Source: Caproicibacterium argilliputei
GTDB taxonomy: Bacteria > Bacillota > Clostridia > Oscillospirales > Acutalibacteraceae
Reading direction: 5' to 3'
Assembly (NCBI RefSeq): GCF_029211325.2
Contig: NZ_CP135996.1
Location: forward strand, 682,001-746,000
DNA: 64,000 bases
Every line of letters starts with the position of its first letter. The stretch's first letter is position 1. The notes under the pieces are model-generated. The model was not told the origin of the DNA. It saw only the letters and a list, made by a program, of their open reading frames with translations, and searched no databases. Made by a program: the position numbers and the translations under genes. Shown piece by piece: positions 33,669 to 41,744 of this stretch.

Positions 33669-35837
33669 ATGGAAGACGGAACAGAATATGCAGCGCATAT
33701 CAGAGAGGACAAGACCGTTCAAACCGTCAAGGAACATCTGGAAAACGTTGCGGCTTTGGCGAAACAATTCGCGGAACCATTCGGTGCGGGCGGTATGGCA
33801 GAGCAGTGCGGGCTGGCGCATGACGTTGGAAAATACACGAAGGACTTTCAGGAACATCTGCGGGGCGCACTGAAAAAGCCAGACCACTCTACGGCAGGTG
33901 CGCAGGAAATCCTGCCAATCTGCGGAATTTCGGGGGCTTACTGCATAGCGGGGCACCACGCCGGTTTGATGAACGGCGGTGGGCAAATGGACAGCAGCCA
34001 GACGTCGGGGACGCTGTACGGCAGAATGACAAAAGAAATCAACAAGGAATATCAAGTTTATAAGCAGGAGATTTCCCTTCAGCGGCCGAATCCGCCTCAA
34101 TTAACGCAGTTGGGGGCAGGCGGCTTTACCAATTCCTTTTTCATACGAATGCTTTTTTCGTGCCTTGTGGATGCGGACTTTTTGGATACGGAAGCATTTA
34201 TGAAGAATCAGGAAGTCAGAGCATGGAACGGCTGTGACTTGCTGGCGCTTTTAAAGAAACTGGAGAGCTTTCTGAACGAAAAACACTGGTTGGAAGGAAA
34301 GGAGGGGCTCAACCAAAAGCGCAGCGAAATTTTAAAAACCTGTATCCGCGAAGGAACAGATTCTGAAAAAGGCCTTTTTACCTTAACAGTGCCCACGGGG
34401 GGCGGAAAAACAGTCGCGTCCCTGGCGTTTGCCCTGCACCATGCAGTGGCGCACCATATGCGGCGCATTTTCTACGTGATTCCGTACTGCTCAATTATTG
34501 AACAAACAGTGGATACGTTCGGCGAAATTTTAGGTGCGAAAAATGTTTTGGCGCACTACTCCGGCGCGGAATACGATGATGAGAACGAGCAACTCGCTGA
34601 AAGACGGCTGGCGACCGAAAACTGGGATATGCCCGTTGTGGTAACCACAGCGGTGCAGTTTTTTGAGTCGCTCTTTTCAAACAAAACCTCTGCCTGTCGC
34701 AAACTGCACAATCTTGCCGACAGTGTGGTGGTATTTGATGAAGTGCAGACGCTGCCGGTATCGTATTTGAAGCCGTGTGTGGATGCCATTGCAGAGCTGA
34801 CGGTTAACTACGGAACCTCCTGTGTGCTGTGTACGGCGACACAGCCGGCGCTGCAGCCGTTTTTTAAGGAATACGCACCGAATTTGCAGTCTAAGGAGAT
34901 TTGCCCAAATACAGAAGAGTTGTATTCCTTGTTCCGCCGCGTGCGCTACGAACCCCTTGGGGAGTTGACAGATGAGGAACTGGCACAAAGGCTGAACGAT
35001 TTGAAGCAGGTTCTGTGTATTGTCCAGACTCGCAAACAAGCCAAAAATGTCTATCAGCTTTTGAACGGAGAGGGGTGCTTCCACCTTTCCACCCTGATGA
35101 CGCCGCGGGACAGACGTGACGCTTTAGAGAAAATTCGGAAACGGCTGGATGACAAAAAACCGTGCAGAGTGGTTTCAACAAGCCTGATTGAAGCCGGTGT
35201 GGATGTGGACTTTCCAACGGTCTATCGGGCGTACGCCGGGCTGGACAGCGAAATACAGGCGGGCGGACGCTGCAACCGCGAAGGGAAAAATGCCGCGCAG
35301 GACAGTGTGGTCTTCCTTTTTCAGCCGGAAAGCAAGTACCGTGTGCCGGACGCACTGAAGCTGCCGGTACAGGAGGCGCAGAGTGTAACGGCTGGTGTAG
35401 AAGACATGACGCTTCCGGCGGTGACGCAGGCGTATTTTTCAGCGCTTTATAAGGATAAGGGCAGCGCGGTGGATTTGAAAGGAATTGTAAAAGGCTTTGA
35501 AGACGGCGCTCTGAGCAACGGAATTTTTCCGTTTAAGACGGCAGCAAGAAATTTTCGGTTTATTGAAAACGATACTTGGACCATCTTCATACCGTGTGAC
35601 GAAACCAGTCGCAGGATGGCTTCACAGCTGCAGCAGGAAGCATTCCAGCCAGATGTATCATTTTACCGGCTGCTTGGGCAGTACTGCGTCAGTGTTTATC
35701 AAAATCATTTTCAGGAACTTTATCCGTCCCTTGTGATGGTGGGGGAGCGCCTTGGAATTCTGACGGTGAAAAACCTGTATGACACAAAGCTGGGGCTTAG
35801 CTTTCAAAATGACGGCGGATTCGGGCTTATCCAGTAA
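33669..35837 (+). CDS. cas3: Cas3 helicase-nuclease (type I-C)
   Basis: The 722-aa protein starts at ATG 33669, behind GGAGG. An N-terminal HD nuclease (H23, then GLAHDVGK with H51-D52, and AGHHAG at H96-H97) is fused to an SF2 helicase: Walker A VPTGGGKT near residue 240, DEVQ in VVFDEVQTLP replacing DEAH, CTATQP, and QAGGRCNREG (motif VI). Cas3 is recruited by Cascade to degrade target DNA. It is split from the other cas genes by a 330-bp gap holding a convergent crRNA-like gene. Confidence 0.97.
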   Translation: MEDGTEYAAHIREDKTVQTVKEHLENVAALAKQFAEPFGAGGMAEQCGLAHDVGKYTKDFQEHLRGALKKPDHSTAGAQEILPICGISGAYCIAGHHAGLMNGGGQMDSSQTSGTLYGRMTKEINKEYQVYKQEISLQRPNPPQLTQLGAGGFTNSFFIRMLFSCLVDADFLDTEAFMKNQEVRAWNGCDLLALLKKLESFLNEKHWLEGKEGLNQKRSEILKTCIREGTDSEKGLFTLTVPTGGGKTVASLAFALHHAVAHHMRRIFYVIPYCSIIEQTVDTFGEILGAKNVLAHYSGAEYDDENEQLAERRLATENWDMPVVVTTAVQFFESLFSNKTSACRKLHNLADSVVVFDEVQTLPVSYLKPCVDAIAELTVNYGTSCVLCTATQPALQPFFKEYAPNLQSKEICPNTEELYSLFRRVRYEPLGELTDEELAQRLNDLKQVLCIVQTRKQAKNVYQLLNGEGCFHLSTLMTPRDRRDALEKIRKRLDDKKPCRVVSTSLIEAGVDVDFPTVYRAYAGLDSEIQAGGRCNREGKNAAQDSVVFLFQPESKYRVPDALKLPVQEAQSVTAGVEDMTLPAVTQAYFSALYKDKGSAVDLKGIVKGFEDGALSNGIFPFKTAARNFRFIENDTWTIFIPCDETSRRMASQLQQEAFQPDVSFYRLLGQYCVSVYQNHFQELYPSLVMVGERLGILTVKNLYDTKLGLSFQNDGGFGLIQ

Positions 35838-35844
35838 CGTATAG

Positions 35845-35955
35845 AATAAGCCGGTGCGGAGTGACCCGCCCGGCTGTATTCCCTACCCGACAATGATAAA
35901 ATCTAAGTTTCAACCCACAGGACCTTTCCGAGTCGATACAGAAAGGTCCGGACTG
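35845..35955 (-). ncRNA. Putative crRNA-like regulatory RNA (CreR/CreA type) between cas3 and cas5
   Basis: The minus strand holds a promoter (35962-35990), then a 9-bp stem-loop (GGACCTTTC/GAAAGGTCC, 35949-35920), then TGTGGGTTGAAAC (35919-35907). Array repeats end in a stem followed by GTGGATTGAAAT, so the last 11 nt (the type I-C 5' handle) match at 9 positions while the stem sequence has changed but still pairs. A ~35-nt spacer-like segment follows from 35906 (TTAGATTTTATCATTGTC...). It matches 20 of the first 25 positions of a site at 36046-36022 that has a TTC PAM and lies next to the cas5 promoter. Cas5c could process it and Cascade could bind the promoter region without full pairing. 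Known CreR and CreA RNAs work this way; the role here is inference. Confidence 0.72.
35850..35874. terminator. Hairpin shared by cas3 and the crRNA-like gene
   Basis: GCCGG and CCGGC outer arms with inner GCGG/CCGC pairing. On the minus strand TTATTCTATA follows, giving a weak terminator for the crRNA-like RNA; on the plus strand TGTATT follows, 13 bp after cas3. It could alternatively be the decayed second repeat of the crRNA-like unit. Confidence 0.5.
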
Positions 35956-35961
35956 ATAACC

Positions 35962-35990
35962 AGTATATATTGCTGCCACTAAAAAGTAAA
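35962..35990 (-). promoter_or_regulatory. Promoter of the crRNA-like RNA
   Basis: TTTACT (rc of 35985-35990), a 17-bp spacer and TATACT (rc of 35962-35967). The expected start, ~35955, is only ~6 nt before the repeat-like stem. Confidence 0.65.
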
Positions 35991-36011
35991 GAAACAATCG
36001 TCGAACCACAA

Positions 36012-36049
36012 TTATCATTAGCTTACCAGACAAAAATAAATTCTAAGAA
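36012..36049 (-). promoter_or_regulatory. Partial protospacer with TTC PAM upstream of the cas5 promoter
   Basis: On the minus strand TTC (36049-36047) precedes TTAGAATTTATTTTTGTC. Against the crRNA-like spacer, positions 1-5, 7-11, 14-18 and 20-23 match; mismatches fall at 6, 12, 13, 19 and 24. Positions 6 and 12 are bases that Cascade flips out of pairing. The PAM edge is 7 bp from the -35 box at 36057, so a bound complex would cover the region just upstream of it. Confidence 0.7.
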
Positions 36050-36056
36050 AAAATTA

Positions 36057-36085
36057 TTGACATTTCAGATCGTCCGTGATACGAT
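36057..36085 (+). promoter_or_regulatory. Promoter of cas5-cas8-cas7-cas4-cas1-cas2
   Basis: TTGACA (36057-36062), a 17-bp spacer and TACGAT (36080-36085). Transcription would begin near 36092, before the 20-codon ORF at 36099 and cas5 at 36169. Confidence 0.85.
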
Positions 36086-36098
36086 GTAAATATCATCC

Positions 36099-36161
36099 AT
36101 GGAAAACAAAAGGCAGCCTAAAGAAAAATTTCCGAAGCAGAAACAATCAGAAGGGAAGTGA
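36099..36161 (+). CDS. 20-codon Lys-rich leader ORF upstream of cas5
   Basis: ATG 36099 opens MENKRQPKEKFPKQKQSEGK, with the stop TGA inside the cas5 RBS. No clear RBS precedes it. Eight of 20 residues are Lys or Arg. It could be a leader peptide coupling translation to cas5, a CreT-like toxic mini-ORF under control of the crRNA-like RNA, or chance. Confidence 0.3.
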   Translation: MENKRQPKEKFPKQKQSEGK

Positions 36162-36168
36162 CAGAACT

Positions 36169-36852
36169 TTGAGTTATGGCTTGCAAGTGGAGGTTTGGGG
36201 CGACTTTGCCCTTTTCTCGCGGCCGGAACTGAAAACGGAACGAATGAGTTACGAGGTGATTACGCCGTCCGCTGCGCGGGGATTGATTGAATCTATTTAT
36301 TGGCATCCGGGCTTTCGCGTCATCATTGACAGAATCTATGTGCTTGAAAAATTTGGGGAACCCGTTCATCAAAAGAAAAATCCGATTCAATTCACCAATG
36401 TGCGCCGGAATGAAGTCAAAAGCAGAGTGCAGGCCGCGAAGGTGAAAAGTATGATGGAAGGCGGTTCTGTGCCTTTTCTGAACACCAGTGCGGATATTCA
36501 GCAGCGGGCGGCCACCCTGCTGCAGGATGTGCACTATGTTTTGGAGGCACACTTTGAACTCACGGAAAAGGCCGCGCCAAGTGACAATGAAGGGAAGTTC
36601 AAAGACATTTTCCGCCGCAGGCTGGAAAGCGGAAGATGCTATTCCCAGCCGTACTTTGGCTGCCGCGAGTTCCCTGCCCACTTTAAGGCGTGGCAGGGCG
36701 GAGAAATACCGGCGGTGCCGTACACAAAGGATTTGGGAATCATGCTTTATGATCTGGATTACAGCAACCCAAGGGATATTCAGCCCATGTTCTTCCACGC
36801 CTATTTGCGAAATGGTGTGGTGCAGGTTGCCGGGGAGAAGGTGCTGAAATGA
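36169..36852 (+). CDS. cas5c: Cas5c, crRNA-processing Cascade subunit
   Basis: TTG 36169 is chosen because AGAAGGGAAG lies 8 nt upstream and the protein then begins (M)SYGLQVEVWGDFALFSRPE, the normal Cas5c start. The 227-aa length fits. In type I-C, which lacks Cas6, Cas5c cuts the pre-crRNA at the base of the repeat stem and stays on the 11-nt 5' handle. It overlaps cas8c by 4 bp. Confidence 0.95.
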   Translation: MSYGLQVEVWGDFALFSRPELKTERMSYEVITPSAARGLIESIYWHPGFRVIIDRIYVLEKFGEPVHQKKNPIQFTNVRRNEVKSRVQAAKVKSMMEGGSVPFLNTSADIQQRAATLLQDVHYVLEAHFELTEKAAPSDNEGKFKDIFRRRLESGRCYSQPYFGCREFPAHFKAWQGGEIPAVPYTKDLGIMLYDLDYSNPRDIQPMFFHAYLRNGVVQVAGEKVLK

Positions 36853-38678
36853 TCCTGCAGTCATTGGTCGATTGTTATGATGCACTGGCAAAGAAAGGAA
36901 CCATTTGCCCGGCAGGCTGGAGTATTGCAAAAGTTTCCCTGGCATTGGAACTTGCAGAAGACGGCTCTGTTTTACGAGTCTTGCCGCTGAAAGTACCTGC
37001 TCAAAACGGCAAAAAAGAGGTGCCGCAGCCCATGTGGGTGCCGGAGCAGGCAAAAAGGGCTTCCGGCGTTTCCGCAAATTTTTTATGTGACAATGGTGCT
37101 TACTTCCTTTGTATTGACGGCAAAGGAAAGCCGGAGCGCACAAAGAAATGCTTTCTTGCGGCAAAAGAACTTCACCACAAAATTTTGGACGGTGTGGAAA
37201 GTGACGCCGCCAAAGCAGTCCTTGCCTTCTTTGATACTTGGCAAGTAGAAAAGGCGGAAGAGGCAGAAGTCCTCTCCGGGGTGATGGATGAAATCAAAAC
37301 AGGGGCAAACCTGATTTTTAAACGGAACGGAGAATACATTCAGGAAGACCATGCTGTGCGCGCTGCTTGGGAAAAGCAGCAACAGGTTGTACCGAAAGAT
37401 GCGGTCATCATGCGCTGCTTAGTGACAGGCGAAGAAGCGCCGGTGGCGCGCCTTCACCCGAGTATTAAAGGAGTCAACGGTGCGCAGCCCTCTGGTGCTT
37501 CGCTGGTTTCTTACAATGCGCCCGCGTTTGAGTCTTACGGGCATGAGGGGCGGGACGGCACAGGGCAGGGGCTAAACGCCCCCGTCAGTGAAACGGCAGC
37601 CTTTCAGTACGGTGCAGCCCTCAACTATCTGATTGCCGACAGGGAGCACGTGCAGCGCATTGCGGATACCACGGTTGTGTATTGGGCGCAGAATGCGGAA
37701 GTGCTGTATCAGGACATTATGGGAATGGGCATTTTCGGGCAGAAGGAAAACAAAATCGGTGTGAAAACCATCGGCGGGGTTTTAAAGCAAATGCGGGACG
37801 GCGGCAGTATAAACGGTGTGCAACTGAAGTTTGATAATCCGTTTTACATCTTAGGTCTTGCCCCCAACGCCTCCCGGCTTTCGGTGCGTTTCTTTTTGCA
37901 GAGCGAGTTCGGAACGATGCTGGAAAACCTGAATGAACACAACAAACGACTGGAAATCATCCAACCAATGGGTGAAAAAAAGGAACTGCCGCTTTGGAAC
38001 CTGCTGAACGAACTGGCCGATCAAAATGCGCGGGACCAGAAACCACCGGCCCCAACCGCCGGCGCGGTGCTGCGCTCCATTGTACTGGGTACAGATTATC
38101 CGGCGGCTTTATTTGAAAACGTGATGCTCAGAATCAAAACAGAGCGTGACATCAAGTGGAGAAAAGCTGCCATTTTGAAAGCGTGCTTTTTGAAGAATAA
38201 AGAGTTTGTTATACCGAAGGAGGTACTAGGAGTGGAATTGAATGAGAACAGTACATACCTGCCATATGTACTTGGAAGGCTTTTTGCTGTGTTGGAAAAG
38301 GTGCAGATTGTTTCATCTGAAACAAAGCTCAATAAATCAGCAGAAAAAGAGAAAGACAATACTAAAAAAATGGTGGCAACAGCCACTATACGCAATAAGT
38401 ATTTTACTAGCGCCAGTGCAACACCGGCGATAATCTTTCCAGTGATTTTAGCGTTGTCCCAGCACCATCAGCGCAAACTGTCGGAAGGCTCAAAAGTTTA
38501 TTACGATAAGATCATCACAGACCTGGAAAATCGCATTCACGAAACACTGCCGGCACGTTTTAAACTGCAGGATCAGGGCGTATTTTACCTTGGTTATTAC
38601 CATGAAAAGCAAAAGCTTTTTACAAAAAACGATGTAGATAAAAAGGAAGGGGACGAAAACCATGAGCGAGGCAATTAA
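36849..38678 (+). CDS. cas8c: Cas8c (Csd1), large Cascade subunit
   Basis: The 609-aa protein starts MILQSLVDCYDALAKKGTIC and carries the Csd1 pattern: RCLVTGEEAPVARLHPSIKG, GASLVSYNAPAFESYG, FFLQSEFGTMLENL and a helical C-terminus. It recognises the PAM and recruits Cas3. The last ~148 codons are also translated separately as Cas11c from an internal start. It overlaps cas7 by 17 bp. Confidence 0.95.
   Translation: MILQSLVDCYDALAKKGTICPAGWSIAKVSLALELAEDGSVLRVLPLKVPAQNGKKEVPQPMWVPEQAKRASGVSANFLCDNGAYFLCIDGKGKPERTKKCFLAAKELHHKILDGVESDAAKAVLAFFDTWQVEKAEEAEVLSGVMDEIKTGANLIFKRNGEYIQEDHAVRAAWEKQQQVVPKDAVIMRCLVTGEEAPVARLHPSIKGVNGAQPSGASLVSYNAPAFESYGHEGRDGTGQGLNAPVSETAAFQYGAALNYLIADREHVQRIADTTVVYWAQNAEVLYQDIMGMGIFGQKENKIGVKTIGGVLKQMRDGGSINGVQLKFDNPFYILGLAPNASRLSVRFFLQSEFGTMLENLNEHNKRLEIIQPMGEKKELPLWNLLNELADQNARDQKPPAPTAGAVLRSIVLGTDYPAALFENVMLRIKTERDIKWRKAAILKACFLKNKEFVIPKEVLGVELNENSTYLPYVLGRLFAVLEKVQIVSSETKLNKSAEKEKDNTKKMVATATIRNKYFTSASATPAIIFPVILALSQHHQRKLSEGSKVYYDKIITDLENRIHETLPARFKLQDQGVFYLGYYHEKQKLFTKNDVDKKEGDENHERGN
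38232..38678 (+). CDS. cas11c: Cas11c small subunit from an internal start within cas8c
   Basis: Inside cas8c and in frame, AAGGAGG (38217-38223) lies 8 nt before GTG 38232. This would yield a 148-aa protein (MELNENSTYLPYVLGRLFAV...) equal to the Cas8c C-terminal helical domain. Internal production of Cas11 from cas8c is established for type I-C Cascade. A perfect internal RBS at the expected place supports it here. Confidence 0.82.
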   Translation: MELNENSTYLPYVLGRLFAVLEKVQIVSSETKLNKSAEKEKDNTKKMVATATIRNKYFTSASATPAIIFPVILALSQHHQRKLSEGSKVYYDKIITDLENRIHETLPARFKLQDQGVFYLGYYHEKQKLFTKNDVDKKEGDENHERGN

Positions 38679-39573
38679 AAACCGATACGAATTCGTTGTA
38701 TTTTTTGATGTGGAAAACGGCAATCCCAACGGAGATCCGGATGCGGGCAATATGCCGCGAATTGATCCCGAAACAGGCTTGGGGCTGGTCACCGATGTCT
38801 GTCTGAAACGCAAGATTCGGAACTATGTGGAAACAGTCAAGGAAAACGACCCATACTACCGCATTTACATTAAAAAAGGCGTGCCGCTGAACCGGAGCGA
38901 CAACGAGGCATTTGAGCAGGTGGGGATTTCAAATGCCGCAGAAAGCAAAGACTTAAAAAAAGTTCTGAAGGATGCAAAAAAAGACAACAAGCTGGACGAA
39001 ACCATCCGGGACTATATGTGCAGCCACTTCTATGATATTCGCACCTTCGGTGCTGTCATGACGACCATGGTAAAAGGCGCGCTGAACTGCGGGCAGGTGC
39101 GCGGGCCGGTGCAACTCAGTTTTGCACGTTCTGTGGATCCCATTGTTCCGCAGGAGGTGTCTATTACCCGTATGGCGATTTCTACGGAGGAGGATGCAGA
39201 GAAGAAGAGCAACGAGATGGGCAGCAAATATATTGTTCCTTACGGTCTTTACCGCTGCGAGGGGTATGTCTCTGCAAATCTTGCGCGCAAGGCAACCGGT
39301 TTTTCGGAAGCGGATTTAAATTTGTTGTGGGATGCCATCATCAATATGTTTGAGTATGACCGCTCCGCTGCGCGGGGGCAAATGGCGGTACGCAAACTGA
39401 TTATTTTTAAACACGCTACAGAGTTGGGTAATGCCCCTGCACACAAATTGTTTGACATCGTTACGGCAAAGACAAACAAAGGCGTGACTACGCCGCGTTG
39501 CTACAGTGACTATACCGTAGCGGTAGATGATACCAAATTACCGGAAGGTGTAACCTGCGAGCAGAAGGATTAA
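38662..39573 (+). CDS. cas7c: Cas7c (Csd2), Cascade backbone subunit
   Basis: The 303-aa RAMP protein has the Csd2 start YEFVVFFDVENGNPNGDPDA and GLVTDVCLKRKIRNYV, then DIRTFGAVM, VRGPVQLSFARSVDPI and the C-terminal AARGQMAVRKLIIFKH region. Several copies coat the crRNA spacer. ATG 38662 overlaps cas8c. Confidence 0.97.
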   Translation: MSEAIKNRYEFVVFFDVENGNPNGDPDAGNMPRIDPETGLGLVTDVCLKRKIRNYVETVKENDPYYRIYIKKGVPLNRSDNEAFEQVGISNAAESKDLKKVLKDAKKDNKLDETIRDYMCSHFYDIRTFGAVMTTMVKGALNCGQVRGPVQLSFARSVDPIVPQEVSITRMAISTEEDAEKKSNEMGSKYIVPYGLYRCEGYVSANLARKATGFSEADLNLLWDAIINMFEYDRSAARGQMAVRKLIIFKHATELGNAPAHKLFDIVTAKTNKGVTTPRCYSDYTVAVDDTKLPEGVTCEQKD

Positions 39574-39578
39574 ACGGG

Positions 39579-40244
39579 ATGGGCAGCACAGACGAGGAAG
39601 ATTATCGGCAACTTTCCGAATTGCAGCACTTTTCTTTTTGCCGCAGACAATGGGCGCTCATTCACATTGAAAATCAGTGGGCGGAAAATCTGCGTACCAC
39701 AGAAGGAAATCTGATGCACCAACGGGTTCACGATGAAAAGCAAACTGAGCTGCGCGGGGATCTTTTGACCGTGCGCGGAATGCGTGTGAAGTCAGATGAA
39801 CTTTGCGCGGTTGGAATTTGCGATGCAGTTGAGTTCAGGCAGGATAATGCGGGGGTAACCTTGTACGGCAGAACCGGGCGATGGCTTCCAAATCCGGTGG
39901 AGTATAAACACGGAAGGCCCAAGGAAGGAAATGCGGATGTATTGCAGCTGTGCGGACAGGCCATCTGCCTGGAAGAAATGCTGTGTTGTGAAATACATTC
40001 CGGGGATTTATTTTACGGAGAATCACACCGCCGCACCACGGTGATTTTCACAAAGGAACTGCGGGAAGAAGTGCAGTCAGCTCTAAAGGAAATGAATGAG
40101 CTGTATCACAAAGGGTGGACGCCTAAGGTAAAAAGGACAAAGTCATGTAATGCTTGTTCTTTAAAAGGAATCTGCTTGCCGGAACTGAACCGGGCCGGTT
40201 CTGCCTCGGCATACTTAACCATGCATGCTGGGGAGGAACTATGA
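39579..40244 (+). CDS. cas4: Cas4 (type I-C), PAM-selecting adaptation nuclease
   Basis: The 221-aa RecB-like protein has an N-terminal Fe-S Cys (HFSFCRRQW), nuclease motifs (VGICDAVEF, PVEYKHGRPK, LQLCGQAICLEEM), and three C-terminal Cys in CNACSLKGICLPEL that complete a 4Fe-4S site. Cas4 trims prespacers to the TTC PAM with Cas1. The stop overlaps the cas1 start (ATGA). Confidence 0.95.
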   Translation: MGSTDEEDYRQLSELQHFSFCRRQWALIHIENQWAENLRTTEGNLMHQRVHDEKQTELRGDLLTVRGMRVKSDELCAVGICDAVEFRQDNAGVTLYGRTGRWLPNPVEYKHGRPKEGNADVLQLCGQAICLEEMLCCEIHSGDLFYGESHRRTTVIFTKELREEVQSALKEMNELYHKGWTPKVKRTKSCNACSLKGICLPELNRAGSASAYLTMHAGEEL

Positions 40245-41272
40245 AGCATTTACTCAATACACTCTTTATCCTGAGCGAAAACACTTACCTCTCATTAAAG
40301 GATGAAAATGTGGGAATCCATGCGGAAGACGGTACACAGAATTTTTTGCCGCTGTTGGGCCTTGAAAGTATTTTCTGCTTTTCCTATAAAGGGGCCAGCC
40401 CTGCATTGATTGGGGCATGCGCCGAACGTGGAATTGGACTTACGTTTCTCACACCGAATGGGCGGTTTTTGGCTAGAGTCAGCGGACGATCGCAGGGAAA
40501 TGTATTCCTGCGGAAAGCGCAGTACCGAATTTCTGACAGTGAAACGGAGAGCTGTCTTGCAGCTCGCTGCTTTATATTTGGTAAACTGTACAATCATCGC
40601 TGGTGCTTAGAAAGAACGGTGCGTGACCACGGAATGAGGGCCGACGTGCAGACGTTAAAAAATGCTGCACGATTTTTGGCGGAGACATCGCAAATCGTAT
40701 TAAAAACAACGGAATTGGACACACTGCGTGGATTGGAAGGGCAAGCGGCCAATGCATATTTTGGCGTGTTTGATCATTTGATTCTGAACCAAAAAGATGA
40801 TTTTCGGTTTACGGTGCGTTCCCGCCGCCCCCCGCTGGACCGAGTGAACGCAATGCTTTCATTTGGTTATCGCCTGCTTGCCAGCGACTGTGCGGCGGCA
40901 TTGGAAAGTGTGGGATTGGATTCTTATGTGGGGTTTATGCATCGTGATCGCCCCGGCAGGGAGTCCCTGGCGTTGGATTTGATGGAAGAACTCCGAAGTG
41001 TGTTTGTGGACCGATTTGTGCTAACGCTGATTAATCTGCGTCGAATAACGGCAAAAGATTTCGATGTGTCTGAAAATGGAGCAGTTTTGCTAAATGATCG
41101 CGGGAGAAAGATCTTCCTAAAATCTTGGCAGGAGCGTAAGCGGGAGGAAATTAAGCATCCCTATCTGCAGGAGAAGATGCAGTATGGCTTAGTGCCATAC
41201 GTTCAGGCGCTGCTGTTGGCGCGCTATGTGCGCGGTGACCTGGATGCGTACCCGGCGTTTTTGTGGAAATGA
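40241..41272 (+). CDS. cas1: Cas1 integrase
   Basis: ATG 40241 follows GGGAGG and overlaps cas4. The 343-aa protein carries the metal site E166 (GLEGQAANAYF), H234 (GFMHRDRPGR) and acidic residues in LDLMEELR near 246-250. With Cas2 it inserts new spacers at the leader end. Confidence 0.97.
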   Translation: MKHLLNTLFILSENTYLSLKDENVGIHAEDGTQNFLPLLGLESIFCFSYKGASPALIGACAERGIGLTFLTPNGRFLARVSGRSQGNVFLRKAQYRISDSETESCLAARCFIFGKLYNHRWCLERTVRDHGMRADVQTLKNAARFLAETSQIVLKTTELDTLRGLEGQAANAYFGVFDHLILNQKDDFRFTVRSRRPPLDRVNAMLSFGYRLLASDCAAALESVGLDSYVGFMHRDRPGRESLALDLMEELRSVFVDRFVLTLINLRRITAKDFDVSENGAVLLNDRGRKIFLKSWQERKREEIKHPYLQEKMQYGLVPYVQALLLARYVRGDLDAYPAFLWK

Positions 41273-41275
41273 GGT

Positions 41276-41575
41276 GTGCCTAAATTGCTGGTTTTGGTGA
41301 CCTATGATGTAAATACGACGGATGATGCGGGAAAGAAGCGCCTTCGGCGCGTTGCGAAGGAATGTGTCAAGCACGGACAGCGGGTGCAGTGTTCCGTTTT
41401 TGAGTGTTTGCTGGATGCAAGTCAATGCAAAACCCTGCAGGCGGCATTGTGTAGAATCATTGATTTGAGCAAAGATAGTCTTCGGTTTTATTACATAGGA
41501 AATCACTATCATACGAAGATTGAACACTTCGGAGTGAAAGCAGGGTATGATCCGGAAGGAACTTTGATTTTTTAG
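41276..41575 (+). CDS. cas2: Cas2
   Basis: The 99-aa ferredoxin-fold protein starts at GTG 41276, with KLLVLVTYDVNT (Asp11) and the I-C-type C-terminus HTKIEHFGVKAGYDPEGTLI. It bridges two Cas1 dimers. It is the last cas gene, 170 bp before the array. Confidence 0.96.
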   Translation: MPKLLVLVTYDVNTTDDAGKKRLRRVAKECVKHGQRVQCSVFECLLDASQCKTLQAALCRIIDLSKDSLRFYYIGNHYHTKIEHFGVKAGYDPEGTLIF

Positions 41576-41744
41576 TGCGAAGTGGAAACGCGCAGGGATT
41601 CCCTTGGTCGTTCGCACCTTGTTTAGCATGAATTTGCATTCTGAAAGTTGCAGATGCTTAAGATTCGGTGCACCAAAGAAGTGAAATTTCGTTAAAATTT
41701 ACAAACGATATGTGTAATCATTCAAATGATTGTACACATTCGCT
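41576..41744 (+). promoter_or_regulatory. CRISPR leader
   Basis: A gene-free 169-bp stretch between cas2 and the first repeat. The distal ~60 bp are AT-rich (GTTAAAATTTACAAACGATA and onward). It should hold the array promoter and the Cas1-Cas2 anchoring site. No perfect sigma-A promoter is seen. Confidence 0.7.

Noticed and set aside
35838..35961. The cas3-cas5 stem-loop as a simple cas3 terminator
   Set aside because: The 9-bp stem at 35920-35949 has no T-run on the plus strand. On the minus strand it is followed by a repeat-type handle and preceded by a promoter, so a crRNA-like unit explains it better. The cas3 terminator is more likely the 35850-35874 hairpin.
38242..38433. ATG at 38242 as the Cas11c start
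   Set aside because: It is out of frame with the Cas8c C-terminus. GTG 38232 is in frame with better SD spacing.
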